Part shown: piece after piece, positions 35,201-45,052 of the stretch
Position numbering within the stretch: position 1 is the stretch's first letter
Layout of the letters: every line of letters starts with the position of its first letter
Source: Arenicola marina
Taxonomy: Eukaryota > Annelida > Polychaeta > Arenicolidae
Direction of reading: 5' to 3'
Length of the DNA stretch: 64,000 bases
Assembly (NCBI GenBank): GCA_964019135.1
Contig: OZ025248.1
Location: 31,613,670-31,677,669 of the forward strand
The notes under the pieces: generated by a model
Databases searched by the model: none
The model's input: only the letters and a program-made list of their open reading frames with translations
What the model was told of the DNA's origin: nothing
Program-made: the position numbers and the translations under genes

Positions 35201-38200
35201 AGTGAAGCACTTCATGTTCCTCGCCGTCAGCATGACCAGCCGTGTCTGGCACCTACTAACCTGAGTGAAGCACTTCATGTTCCTCGCCATCAGCATGACC
35301 AGCCGTGTCTGGCACCTACTAACCTGAGTGAAGCACTTCATGTTCCTCGCCATCAGCATGGCCAGCCGTGTCTGGCACCCGCCACTAACCTGAGTGAAGC
35401 ACTTCATGTTCCTGGCCATCAGCATGGCCAACCGCGTCTGGCACCTACTAACCTGAGTGAAGCACTTCATGTTCCTCGCCATCAGCATGGCCAGCCGTGT
35501 CTGGCACCCGCCACTAACCTGAGTGAAGCACTTCATGTTCCTCGCCATCAGCATGGCCAATCGTGTCTGGCACCCGCCACTAACCTGAGTGAAGCACTTC
35601 ATGTTCCTCGCCATCAGCATGGCCAATCGTGTCTGGCACCCGCCACTAACCTGAGTGAAGCACTTCATGTTCCTGGCCATCAGCATGGCCAGCTGTGTCT
35701 GGCACCCGCCACTAACCTGAGTGAAGCACTTCGTGTTTCTCGCCATCAGCATGGCCAGCCGTGTCTGGCACCTACTAACCTGAGTGAAGCACTTCATGTT
35801 CCTCGCCATCAGCATGGCCAGCCGTGTCTGGCACCTACTAACCTGAGTGAAGCACTTCATGTTCCTCGCCATCAGCATGGCCAGCCGTGTCTGGTACCCG
35901 CCACTAACCTGAGTGAAGCACTTCATGTTCCTCGCCATCAGCATGGCCAATCGTGTCTGGCACCCGCCACTAACCTGAGTGAAGCACTTCATGTTCCTGG
36001 CCATCAGCATGGCCAGTCTTGTCTGACACTGCATCATCTGCTGGGAAAGCTCATCGGGGGTAGGGATGCCGTGTTGGAGCTGGCCCCCGAGGGTGTCGAA
36101 CCGCCGCTGTTCCTCTGCCATGGCGCGCTGCAGGTCGGCCACAGTGATAAGCAACCCCTGGGTGTGGAGAAACACCAGCAGCGGGCTAGACAAGAGTTAC
36201 ACCATCTTAGAATGTGTTCCATTTACTCCCGGCTTGGATTCGTGCTTTAGGTCACCTATGGGCACACACTGGCTAGGAAAGGCCAGGGAACCTTCTGAGA
36301 CTAGGGGATTAGTTATATGCCAAACAGTCCATAATCGGATGCCGAGTCTGATAATCGACGGTCGAAACAGAGTCTGAAACTCAGTACGGCACCAACCGAG
36401 CTATGTAGGTCGTAGTATTACCAACTTGGGCATGGTCGTTGGGTGTATATTCAAGACGCTTTAACCAATTTTTGTCTTAGCGCGTCAATGGGAAGGCAAA
36501 AGCGGAGCCATGTCCCCGGGGTGACCCCCTACTCTTTGCGAATAAGGACATGGGATCTTTATCCTACGACCAAACAGACATGACCACAGCGGGGCTAGAA
36601 CCACCGAGCCACGTGGCGTTAGGCTCTCAGATGGCCAGAGCCCTCAATGCGAGCGATCTAACCCACTGAGCTATCGGGGCGGCCCTAAAATTGGGCATGA
36701 ACTGATATACATGTATACCGAAAATACGCCGAGCGGCAAAATTATAGAGAAGGATCATATACCAGAATGAATAAATAATAAGTATAAGTATATATGCTTT
36801 ATACAACAGCTTAAACCATCCGGCTTATAACGAGTCAATGACATTATTATAACTAAACATCAAGCTTTTTTAAATCTTTTAAACTAAAACTCGCAAATTT
36901 TTATTTCACCTGTGATCTCGTTCACCAAACATTTGTAAGGTAGTTTACTATAATTACACAAATATTGGTTGCTGGAACCTTGAAAGAGAAATAAATAGTA
37001 AACCGGGTTCAACGGACAAAATCGGAGCGAACGATGTCCAAAGCCCATTCTTTACAAAAGAGGATATGTAACTGCGCTATTTAGCCTTGTTAAGAGTGCA
37101 GTGAATGACGCACAATATATTCAGAGATTACACACACACTACTCTGAATGTAATAAAGCATATACGGTGGTATCAAGACGATACCGATAAGACTTTATGC
37201 GAAGACTCATTACTGATAAGTCATGGTGAGTTAGTGTTATTGACAGATCAGTGAGATTAACGTTTCATTTGGTGATTAAGACTACATAGCGTGAGTGGTA
37301 AACAGTCGTATACAACCAACTCCGCTATCGCGCTGGTTGTTTACAACTTCAAGGACAAATTGGGTTAAGAAGCTCCCCGGGGACAATGACAGGTGTATAG
37401 GTAAAACATGCCCCAGCGGCAGATGTCAGGGCGCGAACCCGTGACCCGTGACTCTGCCGCTCAGCCCGTTCACAAACCGAGGCTAGCGTAGGGAGACGCC
37501 CCAATGCCTGGTGGTAACGTACTGCTGTGGGTCGCACTGCCGCAGTATGAGGCCAATCATAACGTGCTCTAGCAGTGTAGTGAATAACGAGCTGCGAAAC
37601 CTCAGTACAGTTTACCCCTATATAAAGGGTAATGCACAAGTGGTATACTTAAGGTTATCAGGGGTGTAACCAGTCGGTACAGTTATAGGGCAGAGTGCGG
37701 TTTCAAGGTTGACAAAGATTAACACGATAAAACACGGTCGCACTTGGGATTAATCTTTCTGATGGTTCAGTTGCGTGCCAAAAGTCACTCGATGTACGAT
37801 AGTTGTATTAACCATCACAAGCATATTTACCATCGGGTCACAATTTATAATGGCTATATAGAAGTCGTCGTGAAGCTGCTCTTCCATATCACGGCGATCC
37901 AATGAGTGGCATATTTTTTTCTGGCATTTCCCTCTGTTCCATCTATTCAACATTCCATCATAGCCGCAAGCTTGTTCCTCACGATTAACGCCAAAAGTGA
38001 GAAAGGTGACTAGAGAAAGTATGATTTGGAAAAGTTTAACTGAGAAAGTCCGGGAAACCTAAATGAGAATGTCCATCTGGAAAAGTTACTGAGAATGTCC
38101 ATCTGGAAAAGTTACTGAGAAAATAACTGGGAAAGTTACAGAGAATGTCTCTCTGGGAACTTGAGAGGGAAAGCCTAATGGGGAAAACCTGAATGGGAAA

Positions 38201-38389
38201 GTCTGTCTGGGAATGTGATTGGGAAAGCCTGATTGGGAGAGTGAGATTAGGGAATATCTGAAACCACGTGTCGTCGTGTTCGATGGTCACAGAGAGCGTT
38301 ACCTCTGAATTCATCAGCTCGATCTCTCTGTCAAAAGCCTCGTCGTTGGAAGACTGGACATTAGCGCCGTCCGCTCCGGGAGCCGCCAT
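21906..38389 (-). CDS. Second minus-strand gene, three 5' coding exons (partial model)
   Basis: Exons 38303-38389, 35975-36157 and 21906-23250 join in phase 0, 0, then 1, giving 538 readable residues. Residues 1-90 are acidic then heptad-like (EAFDREIELMNSE joined to GLLITVADLQRAMAEEQRRF), suggesting a short coiled coil. Residues 91-538 are Ser/Thr/Pro/Gly-rich and probably disordered, with WKKPSASSYTKLFPWHKKGP and IKKRSSTSTFYGSK. The last residues, TRTALLAEVQAAYVSKQK, are an amphipathic helix with a loose WH2-like look. I do not recognise the protein. The 3' exons are unresolved. It may end upstream of 19 kb or continue into the PH-actin gene, which would need linking exons in the right phase. 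Confidence 0.65.
23251..28600. other. Large intron, no exon recognised
   Basis: This is part of the 12.7-kb intron between exons 2 and 3 of the second gene. It mixes AT-rich DNA with pyrimidine-rich patches (ccaccccgctacccc repeats near 25090-25190, G/T-rich DNA at 26200-26900, C-rich DNA at 27150-27450). Near 28130 and 28205 the words tgtcaccttgatatcg are repeated. No gene-like exon could be supported. Confidence 0.45.
25606..25703. mobile_element. 80-bp palindromic foldback element with 9-bp flanking repeats
   Basis: Positions 25615-25694 form a palindrome with 40-base arms, one mismatch and no loop, centred on aaaccggttt. The arms start TAGCCCTGAAACATGCC. The element is bracketed by identical direct repeats ggtgttccc at 25606-25614 and 25695-25703, which look like a target-site duplication. 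A size of 8-10 bp would fit hAT- or Mutator-like insertion. It has no coding capacity and could form a hairpin or cruciform. Confidence 0.75.
28600..29215. repeat. About 72-bp minisatellite, 9 copies
   Basis: The unit is cagcccagaccgcaccttcc, a gataaagataccagac stretch, then a cattttgtataaatacagac stretch. There are nine copies with point changes. It lies in the large intron of the second gene. No exon or splice-site seed was recognised. Confidence 0.9.
29216..32600. other. Intron sequence with homopolymer junction and SINE fragment
   Basis: No exon is seen. A run of T (30298-30311) passes straight into 18 G (30312-30329), a gta trinucleotide-rich patch lies at 30400-30510, and a tRNA-like fragment is listed separately at 31500-31625. 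A short frame at 30935-30985 with catggcgag was considered and not called. Confidence 0.4.
31500..31625 (-). mobile_element. tRNA-like SINE fragment (second family)
   Basis: On the minus strand GTGGGTTCGAATCCCGG is a good B box, followed by a body ending CGCCCCGGGAGATTCC. A related piece at 37360-37480 has GGGTTCGCGCCC and GTCCCCGGGGAGCTTC at similar spacing. No clear A box remains here, and it does not fold as an intact tRNA. Confidence 0.4.
32610..35974 (-). repeat. 63/66-bp minisatellite made of exon-2 donor junctions, 53 copies
   Basis: I counted 53 copies of the tract gaagcacttcatgtt (with cgtgtt variants), the one nearest 35986 being the true exon 2. On the minus strand each unit encodes QTRLAMLMARNMKCFTQ and ends CAG|GTTAGT, a strong donor. 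After the donor comes VSRC (63-bp units) or VSGGC (66-bp units). Most units keep the reading frame of exon 2, which stays open through about 15 units until a 64-bp unit near 35060 shifts it. Both strands therefore show long frames of about 400 codons, which are artefacts of the repeat. Confidence 0.95.
35975..36157 (-). CDS. Second gene, exon 2 (coiled-coil-like, donor seed of array)
   Basis: This 183-base exon encodes residues 30-90, from GLLITVADLQRAMAEEQRRF to ARNMKCFTQ, between acceptor ccacacccag and donor CAG|GTTAGT (phase 0 both sides). Its unique 5' part and the phase fit show that this copy is the real exon, and that the 52 downstream copies derive from its last 50 or so bases. Confidence 0.85.
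36434..36684 (-). mobile_element. tRNA-derived SINE, copy 2 (intronic)
   Basis: This is the same family as 7757-8017. The A box is GATAGCTCAGTGGGTTAGAT and the B box is GGTTCTAGCCC. The body CCATGTCCTTATTCGCAAAG is followed by CCCCGGGGACATGGCTCCGC and the tail GCGTCTTGAATATACACCCA. It lies in intron 1 of the second gene, on the same strand as the gene. Confidence 0.8.
36685..38302. other. Intron 1 of the second gene, no further exon
   Basis: This stretch is AT-rich, with a tRNA-like SINE fragment at about 37360-37480 (minus strand; B box GGTTCGCGCCC) and a degenerate purine-rich repeat at 38030-38240 built on gagaatgtccatctggaaaag. Nothing else is supported. Confidence 0.45.
38303..38389 (-). 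CDS. Second gene, exon 1 (start codon)
   Basis: The exon encodes 29 residues, MAAPGADGANVQSSNDEAFD and on to ELMNSE, ending at donor GAG|GTAACG in phase 0. The start lies in AAGATGGCGGC, which is both a good initiation context and the exact YY1-type motif often found over start codons of TATA-less genes. The join to exon 2 gives a continuous helical-looking segment. Confidence 0.75.
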
Positions 38390-38403
38390 CTTGGTCACGT
38401 GAC
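38378..38403 (-). promoter_or_regulatory. Possible TATA-less promoter core: YY1-like motif plus GTCACGTGAC E-box
   Basis: AAGATGGCGGC overlaps the start codon. A perfect 10-base palindrome GTCACGTGAC (38394-38403), the extended E-box bound by USF/MiT-type bHLH factors, lies 5 bases upstream of the ATG. Both are exact matches to known animal motifs. That they act as a promoter is inference. Confidence 0.4.
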
Positions 38404-38569
38404 TAGAACTACTGGAGGCTCGGCGACGATTCCTGGAAGGCGAAAGACAAATGTTCATCTCGAGTCCATGTAGTATTAAATATATGGCATCTGGACTTGG
38501 TGGTTGGTAATTTATCTGTGATATGAGTCACACAAATACAGAGAATGCTATTTAGACAAGACCAGAATA

Positions 38570-38830
38570 CCTGATAACAAGGCCAGAGTACTTGACAAAG
38601 ACATTCAGAGAAGAGTACTTGATAGACACCTTTAGAGCACAGTACTTGATATACCTTTAGAGTAGAGTACTTGATAGACACCACTTAGAGCAGAGGGCTC
38701 GATAAGACACCTTTAGAGCAGAGTACTTGATAGACACCACTTAGAGCAGAGTACTTGATAGACACCTTTAGAGCAGAGTACTCGATGAATATCTTCAGAT
38801 TGGAGTACTCGATACAGTTACACCATCAAG
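38570..38830. repeat. About 37-bp minisatellite (agagtacttgatagacacc)
   Basis: Units built from gcagagtacttgatagacac and ctttagagcagagtac repeat about seven times with variation, just upstream of exon 1 of the second gene. No splice signal was found in the unit. Confidence 0.8.
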
Positions 38831-40640
38831 ACTATTGCACCCACTAAACAGCTTCAGACCAGAATATTGGAGAAACACAGACCAGCGTACCCTACCCCCG
38901 TCCCCCGTCCCCCGTGAGGGCTCAATGCCGAAATGAAGGCATCAGATTAACCTGGACATATAATAAGTGCGATGTAAACAGAAATCATCGCCACTTCCCT
39001 TCAGGCTTTATACCAGCAACGCGATTTGATTAAATGCATGCATAAAACGCGTTTCTTCTCACCTCTTGCGTTGAATGCAACAGACCAACTTGGAGAAAAA
39101 ATGATCCCATAACGCATCGCACTCCATGCTCAACTTGAATGTGACGAATTACTTTACAGCCTCAAAGAACACTACATCCATTTACAAGCCAGATGTGTGT
39201 GTCGCCCTGTGATTGAACCGCTGGTCGATGCCCTGGTGCTGAACAACTCCCGAGTCTCTGACAATGATAACTGTACAATGTCCTGTTATTCTTCCGCCTT
39301 GGTGCAGACCGGAAATCGCACATGTCAGATGGCCCATTAGAACCCCCCGGTCGGTCTAACAAATAACAGGCCCGTCATTTGTGACGGGCGTCCGCTATGA
39401 ACGCTGGTCTCTAGCAGTGGAACTTAACAATGTAGGGGTATGGTAGCAATGTACCATAATGCAACAGGGGGCACGGGTGTGGTGAGCGGGGTGGGCGTAT
39501 GATAGCAGTCATACCGCTGTTTAATGGTAAAAAAAGATATTTGGTGAGGGGGGTCATTGCCTTGCTTATCATAACACAACAAAAATTACGGATGTATATC
39601 CTCATATGGTATATTCTGCTTAATCCAAACCAAGTCCGTTTACCCGTAGGAGATTGAAAATACCGGCCAGTAGACTAATTCATCTCTCATCATTGTATAA
39701 GATCTACCACTTTTTTTCCGTAATTAAGAAAACCGACAGACAATATGTTTGAAATATTTAGTTTATTCCAATAGTAGGTGTGGCTTACTAACAATCTAGT
39801 CTCATACATCGTTCGGTACAGGACACTACCGATCGCCATCACGGTCTGATCGGCAGAGTGAAGTCACCGGCGGTCGTCAAACAACCCATCAAAATGGCGG
39901 AGCGAGGCCACGCGACCGATTACCATGGCACCGGAAACAACCAATCACGATGTCGATTTCACGTAATCCACTGACTTTTATCACTTAAACGTCACTCAGC
40001 TTAGTTGTGGATCGTGTAACGCTATGTCGTAGTTGGCATAACGCTTTAGTATTAAATATATGGCGGATGAAAGATGCATAAAAGGTATAAAGGATAGGTC
40101 ATTAAAGGATGATCTGTTCTCAGATTACATTAAAACATCCACACATTCCTCAGCAATTATCTGACCAAACCCGGCTATCTACATAACTATTATTATTATA
40201 ATAATGGATTGTGGTTATTTACACTACTCGTTCACTATTATCAACTTTTTTAATACCGTACTTCGTCCAAATTGAAGATAATTGTGTTTACTACCCTCAT
40301 AATATTATAGCAATAAGCTGTTCGGCAATAATCACAATTAGTCAACGAAGATGAACTTGTTTATAGCCACAAATCGCGATCATGAAGCAATATAGCCAAT
40401 ATTTACCCAATGAACAATTCAACCCGATTAAAACGTTCGTACTAGAACAGTGGAACCCTCAGCCTACGGGAAGCTCGGCATCTCTTGGCTTCCTTCACCC
40501 GGCTAGAGCGGCGAACGAGACACGTGAAAGAAACCCTACAAACACAATACATCTTGTAGTTAAATCTCACGCCGGTTGTATTTATTCCCGAGTGATTGCG
40601 ATTCTGCTACTAGGATCAGCGCTTCGACGCCCTGGAATCT
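38831..40640. other. No gene recognised
   Basis: This is mostly AT-rich. A CpG-containing patch near 39880-39960 has aaaatggcggagcgagg and a ccaatca word, resembling a promoter/start region on the plus strand, but the frame from that ATG stops after about 22 codons and no donor was trusted. An open frame at 40382-40741 runs into the following array and is not called. Confidence 0.4.
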
Positions 40641-41602
40641 TGACCACGCTAAATCAAGGCGAAGACAACTGTACATGCCACACACCAATGAGACGTGATA
40701 TCAAGGCGAAGACAACTTCTGTACATATTTCACACCAATGAGACGTGATATCAAGGCGAAGACAACTCCTGTACATGCCACACACCAATGAGACGTGATA
40801 TCAAGGCGAAGACAACTTTTGTACATATTTCACACCAATGAGACGTGATATCAAGGCGGAGACAACTCCTGTACATACCTCACACCAATGAGACGTGATA
40901 TCAAGGCGAAGACAACTTCTGTACATATTTCACACCAATGAGACGTGATATCAAGGCGGAGACAACTCCTGTACATACCTCACACCAATGAGACGTGATA
41001 TCACGGCGAAGACAACTCCTGTACATACCTCACACAACTGAGACGTGATATCAAGGCGAAGACAACTCCTGTACATACCTCACACAACTGAGACGTGATA
41101 TCAAGGCGAAGGCAACTCCTGTACATACCTCATACAACTGAGACGTGATATCAAGGCGAAGACAACTCCTGTACATACCTCACACAACTGAGACGTGATA
41201 TCAAGGCGAAGACAACTCCTGTACATACCTCATACAACTGAGACGTGATATCAAGGTGAAGACAACTCCTGTACATACCTCACACCAATGAGACGTGATA
41301 TCAAGGCGGAGACAACTCCTGTACATACCTCACTCCAATGAGACGTGATATCAAGGCGAAGACAACTCCTGTACATACCTCACACAACTGAGACGTGATA
41401 TCAAGGCGAAGACAACTCCTGTACATACCTCATACAACTGAGACGTGATATCAAGGTGAAGACAACTCCTGTACATACCTCACACCAATGAGACGTGATA
41501 TCAAGGCGGAGACAACTCCTGTACATACCTCACTCCAATGAGACGTGATATCAAGGCGAAGACAACTCCTGTACATACCTCACTCCAATGAGACGTGATA
41601 TC
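40641..41602. repeat. 50-bp minisatellite, about 19 copies
   Basis: The unit is gagacgtgatatcaaggcga, then agacaactcctgtacatacc, then tcacaccaat. Read on the minus strand each copy holds GTGTGAG|GTATGTACAGG, a good match to an animal splice donor. Given the other arrays, this may mark an unseen 5' exon of the second gene, but no coding seed was identified. Confidence 0.92.
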
Positions 41603-42775
41603 CTTCTTAAGCGTCCCAAGGGATGATTCCACCCTAGTGCATCCAGTGATCAGTTAAACGCCATCCTCCCATCATATTCTCTCCATATGGGGCCGTTCCA
41701 CAACCCGCAGACTGATCCAATGGTTTGATATTAATGCTATTATCGATCTGGATCACCACCCGCCAATTGATTTCGATCGCGAATGGATTCCGATCGCCAA
41801 AGCAGCAGTAACGTTAATTGTGTCGGTCGTTCTTATTGGCGGGTCGAGCAGACTGGCCCCCACTGGCCAGTCACGGGGTTATGAATTCCTCCTGCTTTGG
41901 TACGTGAATAACAGGGGCCTAAAGTCACAGACCACTAGGGTGGCTAAAATATGAGAGGGCTGGGGGGGAGGGGGCGTGTTTTATATACTCCAACCCGACA
42001 TTAACCTTGCACTTACCCTTTCAACAGGTGTCAAGCGAGTTAAATAGGAGAACAAACAGGCAAAAGATCACCCAATGAAAAATACCGCTCCTGTGTAAAG
42101 TCCAGGTTTTGCTCTTTCACTACTATGTTGGGACCGCATACACGATCGGAAGAATGCCAGGGTCAAGTTCCACCTACCACCGAGCCGTGGTGGCCCTGAA
42201 AGCCGAGCAAGAGCGTGGGGTAGCGAGGAAGGGTAGGGGGGGGGGTGAAGTTGAGTATGGGGACTCCTTACCTTCAACCCCCGACCGGCCCTAAGCGCCA
42301 CCCATACCCATAATACCACGCCTCAATGAATCCACCTCTAGTCCCTATACGTGCCCTGACGATGGATCGATGTGGCTCAGGGTTTGACGGCTTGGTTTTC
42401 TCAGTAGGTCCATATTAGGCCAAGGTCATATTAGAGGGCTAAACCTCATAATGTGGAATTCTTAAGGCATGGGGTACAAAAACAACGAAGGCCGTGTAAG
42501 TTAGAGAATGGGTGCGTGAGCAAATAAAAATGGTCCTGTACAAATTCAATGGGCAATCAATCGGTACATATGTAATAAGTCAACCAATCGTATCCATGGC
42601 TATCAGTGGATTGTGTCCTGGTGAACCCTAGTGGCGCGCCTTACACGGCAGTGGCAGAGCTAGCAGCGACAATCGTATATTAAACCCGTCCCACTTGGAA
42701 CCCTACATTATCAAAAAGAACCCTATAGCAAAATCTGGTGCGCCCCGCCTGACCATGCTGATGTGTATCGCGAAT
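41603..42775. other. No gene recognised
   Basis: This stretch holds unremarkable mixed-composition DNA with a G-rich tract near 41960-41975 and another at 42230-42245. No exon, element end or RNA gene could be supported. Confidence 0.45.
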
Positions 42776-44600
42776 TATTGGCGCTAGCCATCTGGAGGCA
42801 GAGTTAGGCACTCACTGCGTCTGCGGAGCCAAGCCACCTAGAGGCAGAGTTAGACACTCACTGCGTCTGCGGAGACGCCAAGTCACCTGGAGGCAGAGTT
42901 AGGCACTCACTGCGTCTGCGGAGACACCAAGCCACCTAGAGGCAGAGTTAGGCACTCACTGCGTCTGCGGAGACGCCAAGCCACCTAGAGGCAGAGTTAG
43001 GCACTCACTGCGTCTGCGGAGACACCAAGCCACCTGGAGGCAGAGTTAGGCACTCACTGCGTCTGCGGAGACACCAAGCCACCTGGAGGCAGAGTTAGGC
43101 ACTCACTGCGTCTGCGGAGCCAAGCCACCTAGAGGCAGAGTTAGGCACTCACTGCGTCTGCGGAGACGCCAAGTCACCTGGAGGCAGAGTTAGGCACTCA
43201 CTGCGTCTGCGGAGACGCCAAGCCACTTGGAGGCAGAGTTAGGCACTCACTGCGTCTGCGGAGACGCCAAGCCACCTAGAGGCAGAGTTAGGTACTCACT
43301 GCGTCTGCGGAGACGCCAAGTCACCTGGAGGCAGAGTTAGGCACTCACTGCGTCTGCGGAGACACCAAGCCACCTGGAGGCAGAGTTAGGCACTCACTGC
43401 GTCTGCGGAGACGCCAAGCCACCTAGAGGCAGAGTTAGGCACTCACTGCGTCTGCGGAGACACCAAGCCACCTGGAGGCAGAGTTAGGCACTCACTGCGT
43501 CTGCGGAGACACCAAGCCACCTGGAGGCAGAGTTAGGCACTCACTGCGTCTGCGGAGCCAAGCCACCTAGAGGCAGAGTTAGGCACTCACTGCGTCTGCG
43601 GAGACGCCAAGTCACCTGGAGGCAGAGTTAGGCACTCACTGCGTCTGCGGAGACGCCAAGCCACCTGGAGGCAGAGTTAGGCACTCACTGCGTCTGCGGA
43701 GACGCCAAGCCACCTAGAGGCAGAGTTAGGCACTCACTGCGTCTGCGGAGACGCCAAGCCACCTAGAGGCAGAGTTAGGCACTCATTGCGTCTGCGGAGA
43801 CGCCAAGCCACCTGGAGGCAGAGTTAGGCACTCACTGCGTCTGCGGAGACGCCAAGCCACCTAGAAGCAGAGTTAGGCACACACTGCGTCTGCGGAGACG
43901 CCAAGCCACCTAGAAGCAGAGTTAGGCACTCACTGCGTCTGCGGAGACGCCAAGTCACCCGGAGGCAGAGTTAGGCACTCACTGCGTCTGCGGAGATGCC
44001 AAGCCACCTAGAGGCAGAGTTAGGCACTCACTGCGTCTGCGGAGACGCCAAGCCACATAGAGGCAGAGTTAGGCACTCACTGCGTCTGCGGAGACGCCAA
44101 GCCACCTAGAGGCAGAGTTAGGCACTCACTGCGTCTGCGGAGACGCCAAGCCACCTAGAGGCAGAGTTAGGCACTCACTGCGTCTGCGGAGACGCCAAGT
44201 CACCTGGAGGCAGAGTTAGGCACTCACTGCGTCTGCGGAGACGCCAAGCCACCTAGAGGCAGAGTTTGGCACTCACTGCGTCTGCGGAGACGCCAAGCCA
44301 CCTAGAGGCAGAGTTAGGCACTCACTGCGTCTGCGGAGACGCCAAGCCACCTAGAGGCAGAGTTAGGCACTCACTGCGTCTGCGGAGACGCCAAGTCACC
44401 TGGAGGCAGAGTTAGGCACTCACTGCGTCTGCGGAGACGCCAAGCCACCTAGAGGCAGAGTTAGGCACTCACTGCGTCTGCGGAGACGCCAAGCCACCTA
44501 GAGGCAGAGTTAGGCACTCACTGCGTCTGCGGAGACGCCAAGTCACCTGGAGGCAGAGTTAGGCACTCACTGCGTCTGCGGAGATGCCAAGCCACCTGAA
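42776..44600. repeat. 49-bp minisatellite, about 37 copies
   Basis: The unit is gaggcagagttaggcactca, then ctgcgtctgcggagacgcca, then agccaccta. Several units lack four bases (gcggagccaag). The copies are very uniform over 1.8 kb, which points to recent expansion. On the minus strand the unit contains GACGCA|GTGAGTGCC, a weaker donor-like word. No adjoining exon was found. The copy number is estimated from length. Confidence 0.92.
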
Positions 44601-45030
44601 CACGTGGCATGATACAACGTATACGATATCTACCGAACGGGTTCAATGGGATACAATGAACACGATATCCATCAAACGGGTTCAAAGGTAATACGATACA
44701 ATGAACACGATATACACCGAACCGGTTCAATACGAATGGGTTCAAAGTTAATACGATACGATGAACAGGTTCAATGGAAATACAATACTGGAAACACGAC
44801 ATGCACCTAACGGTTCAACGTTAATACAACACAATGAACACTATATCCATCGAACGGGTTCAATACGAACGGGTTCAAAGTTATACGATACCATGAACAC
44901 TGTATCCATCGAACAGGTTCAAAGGTAATACGATACGATGAACAAGATATCCACCAAACGGGTTCAATATCAATACGATACAATGAACACTATATGCACT
45001 GAATGGATTCAACGTCAATGATAGTGGAGC
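44601..45030. repeat. Degenerate repeat (cgaacgggttcaa / acgatacaatgaacac)
   Basis: About ten loosely related units combine gaacgggttcaa with aatacgatacaatgaacacg and atatccatc. They end at an 18-base C run (45035-45052). It directly continues the previous array but shares no unit with it. Confidence 0.75.
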
Positions 45031-45052
45031 CCCGCCCCCCCCCCCCCCCCCC

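Noticed and set aside
33844..36250. Plus-strand frames of about 400 codons (LSEALHVPRHQHGQPCLAP repeats)
   Set aside because: They arise only because the 63/66-bp units lack stops on both strands. The minus strand is the one linked to a unique exon.
39160..39362. Short similarity to the phosphate-1 exon (gggagttgttcag)
   Set aside because: About 20 of 24 bases match the exon at 9582-9642, but the frame and flanks do not continue the motif; probably chance.
40641..44600. CRISPR-like regular arrays
   Set aside because: Units are contiguous tandem repeats without unique spacers, in an animal genome.
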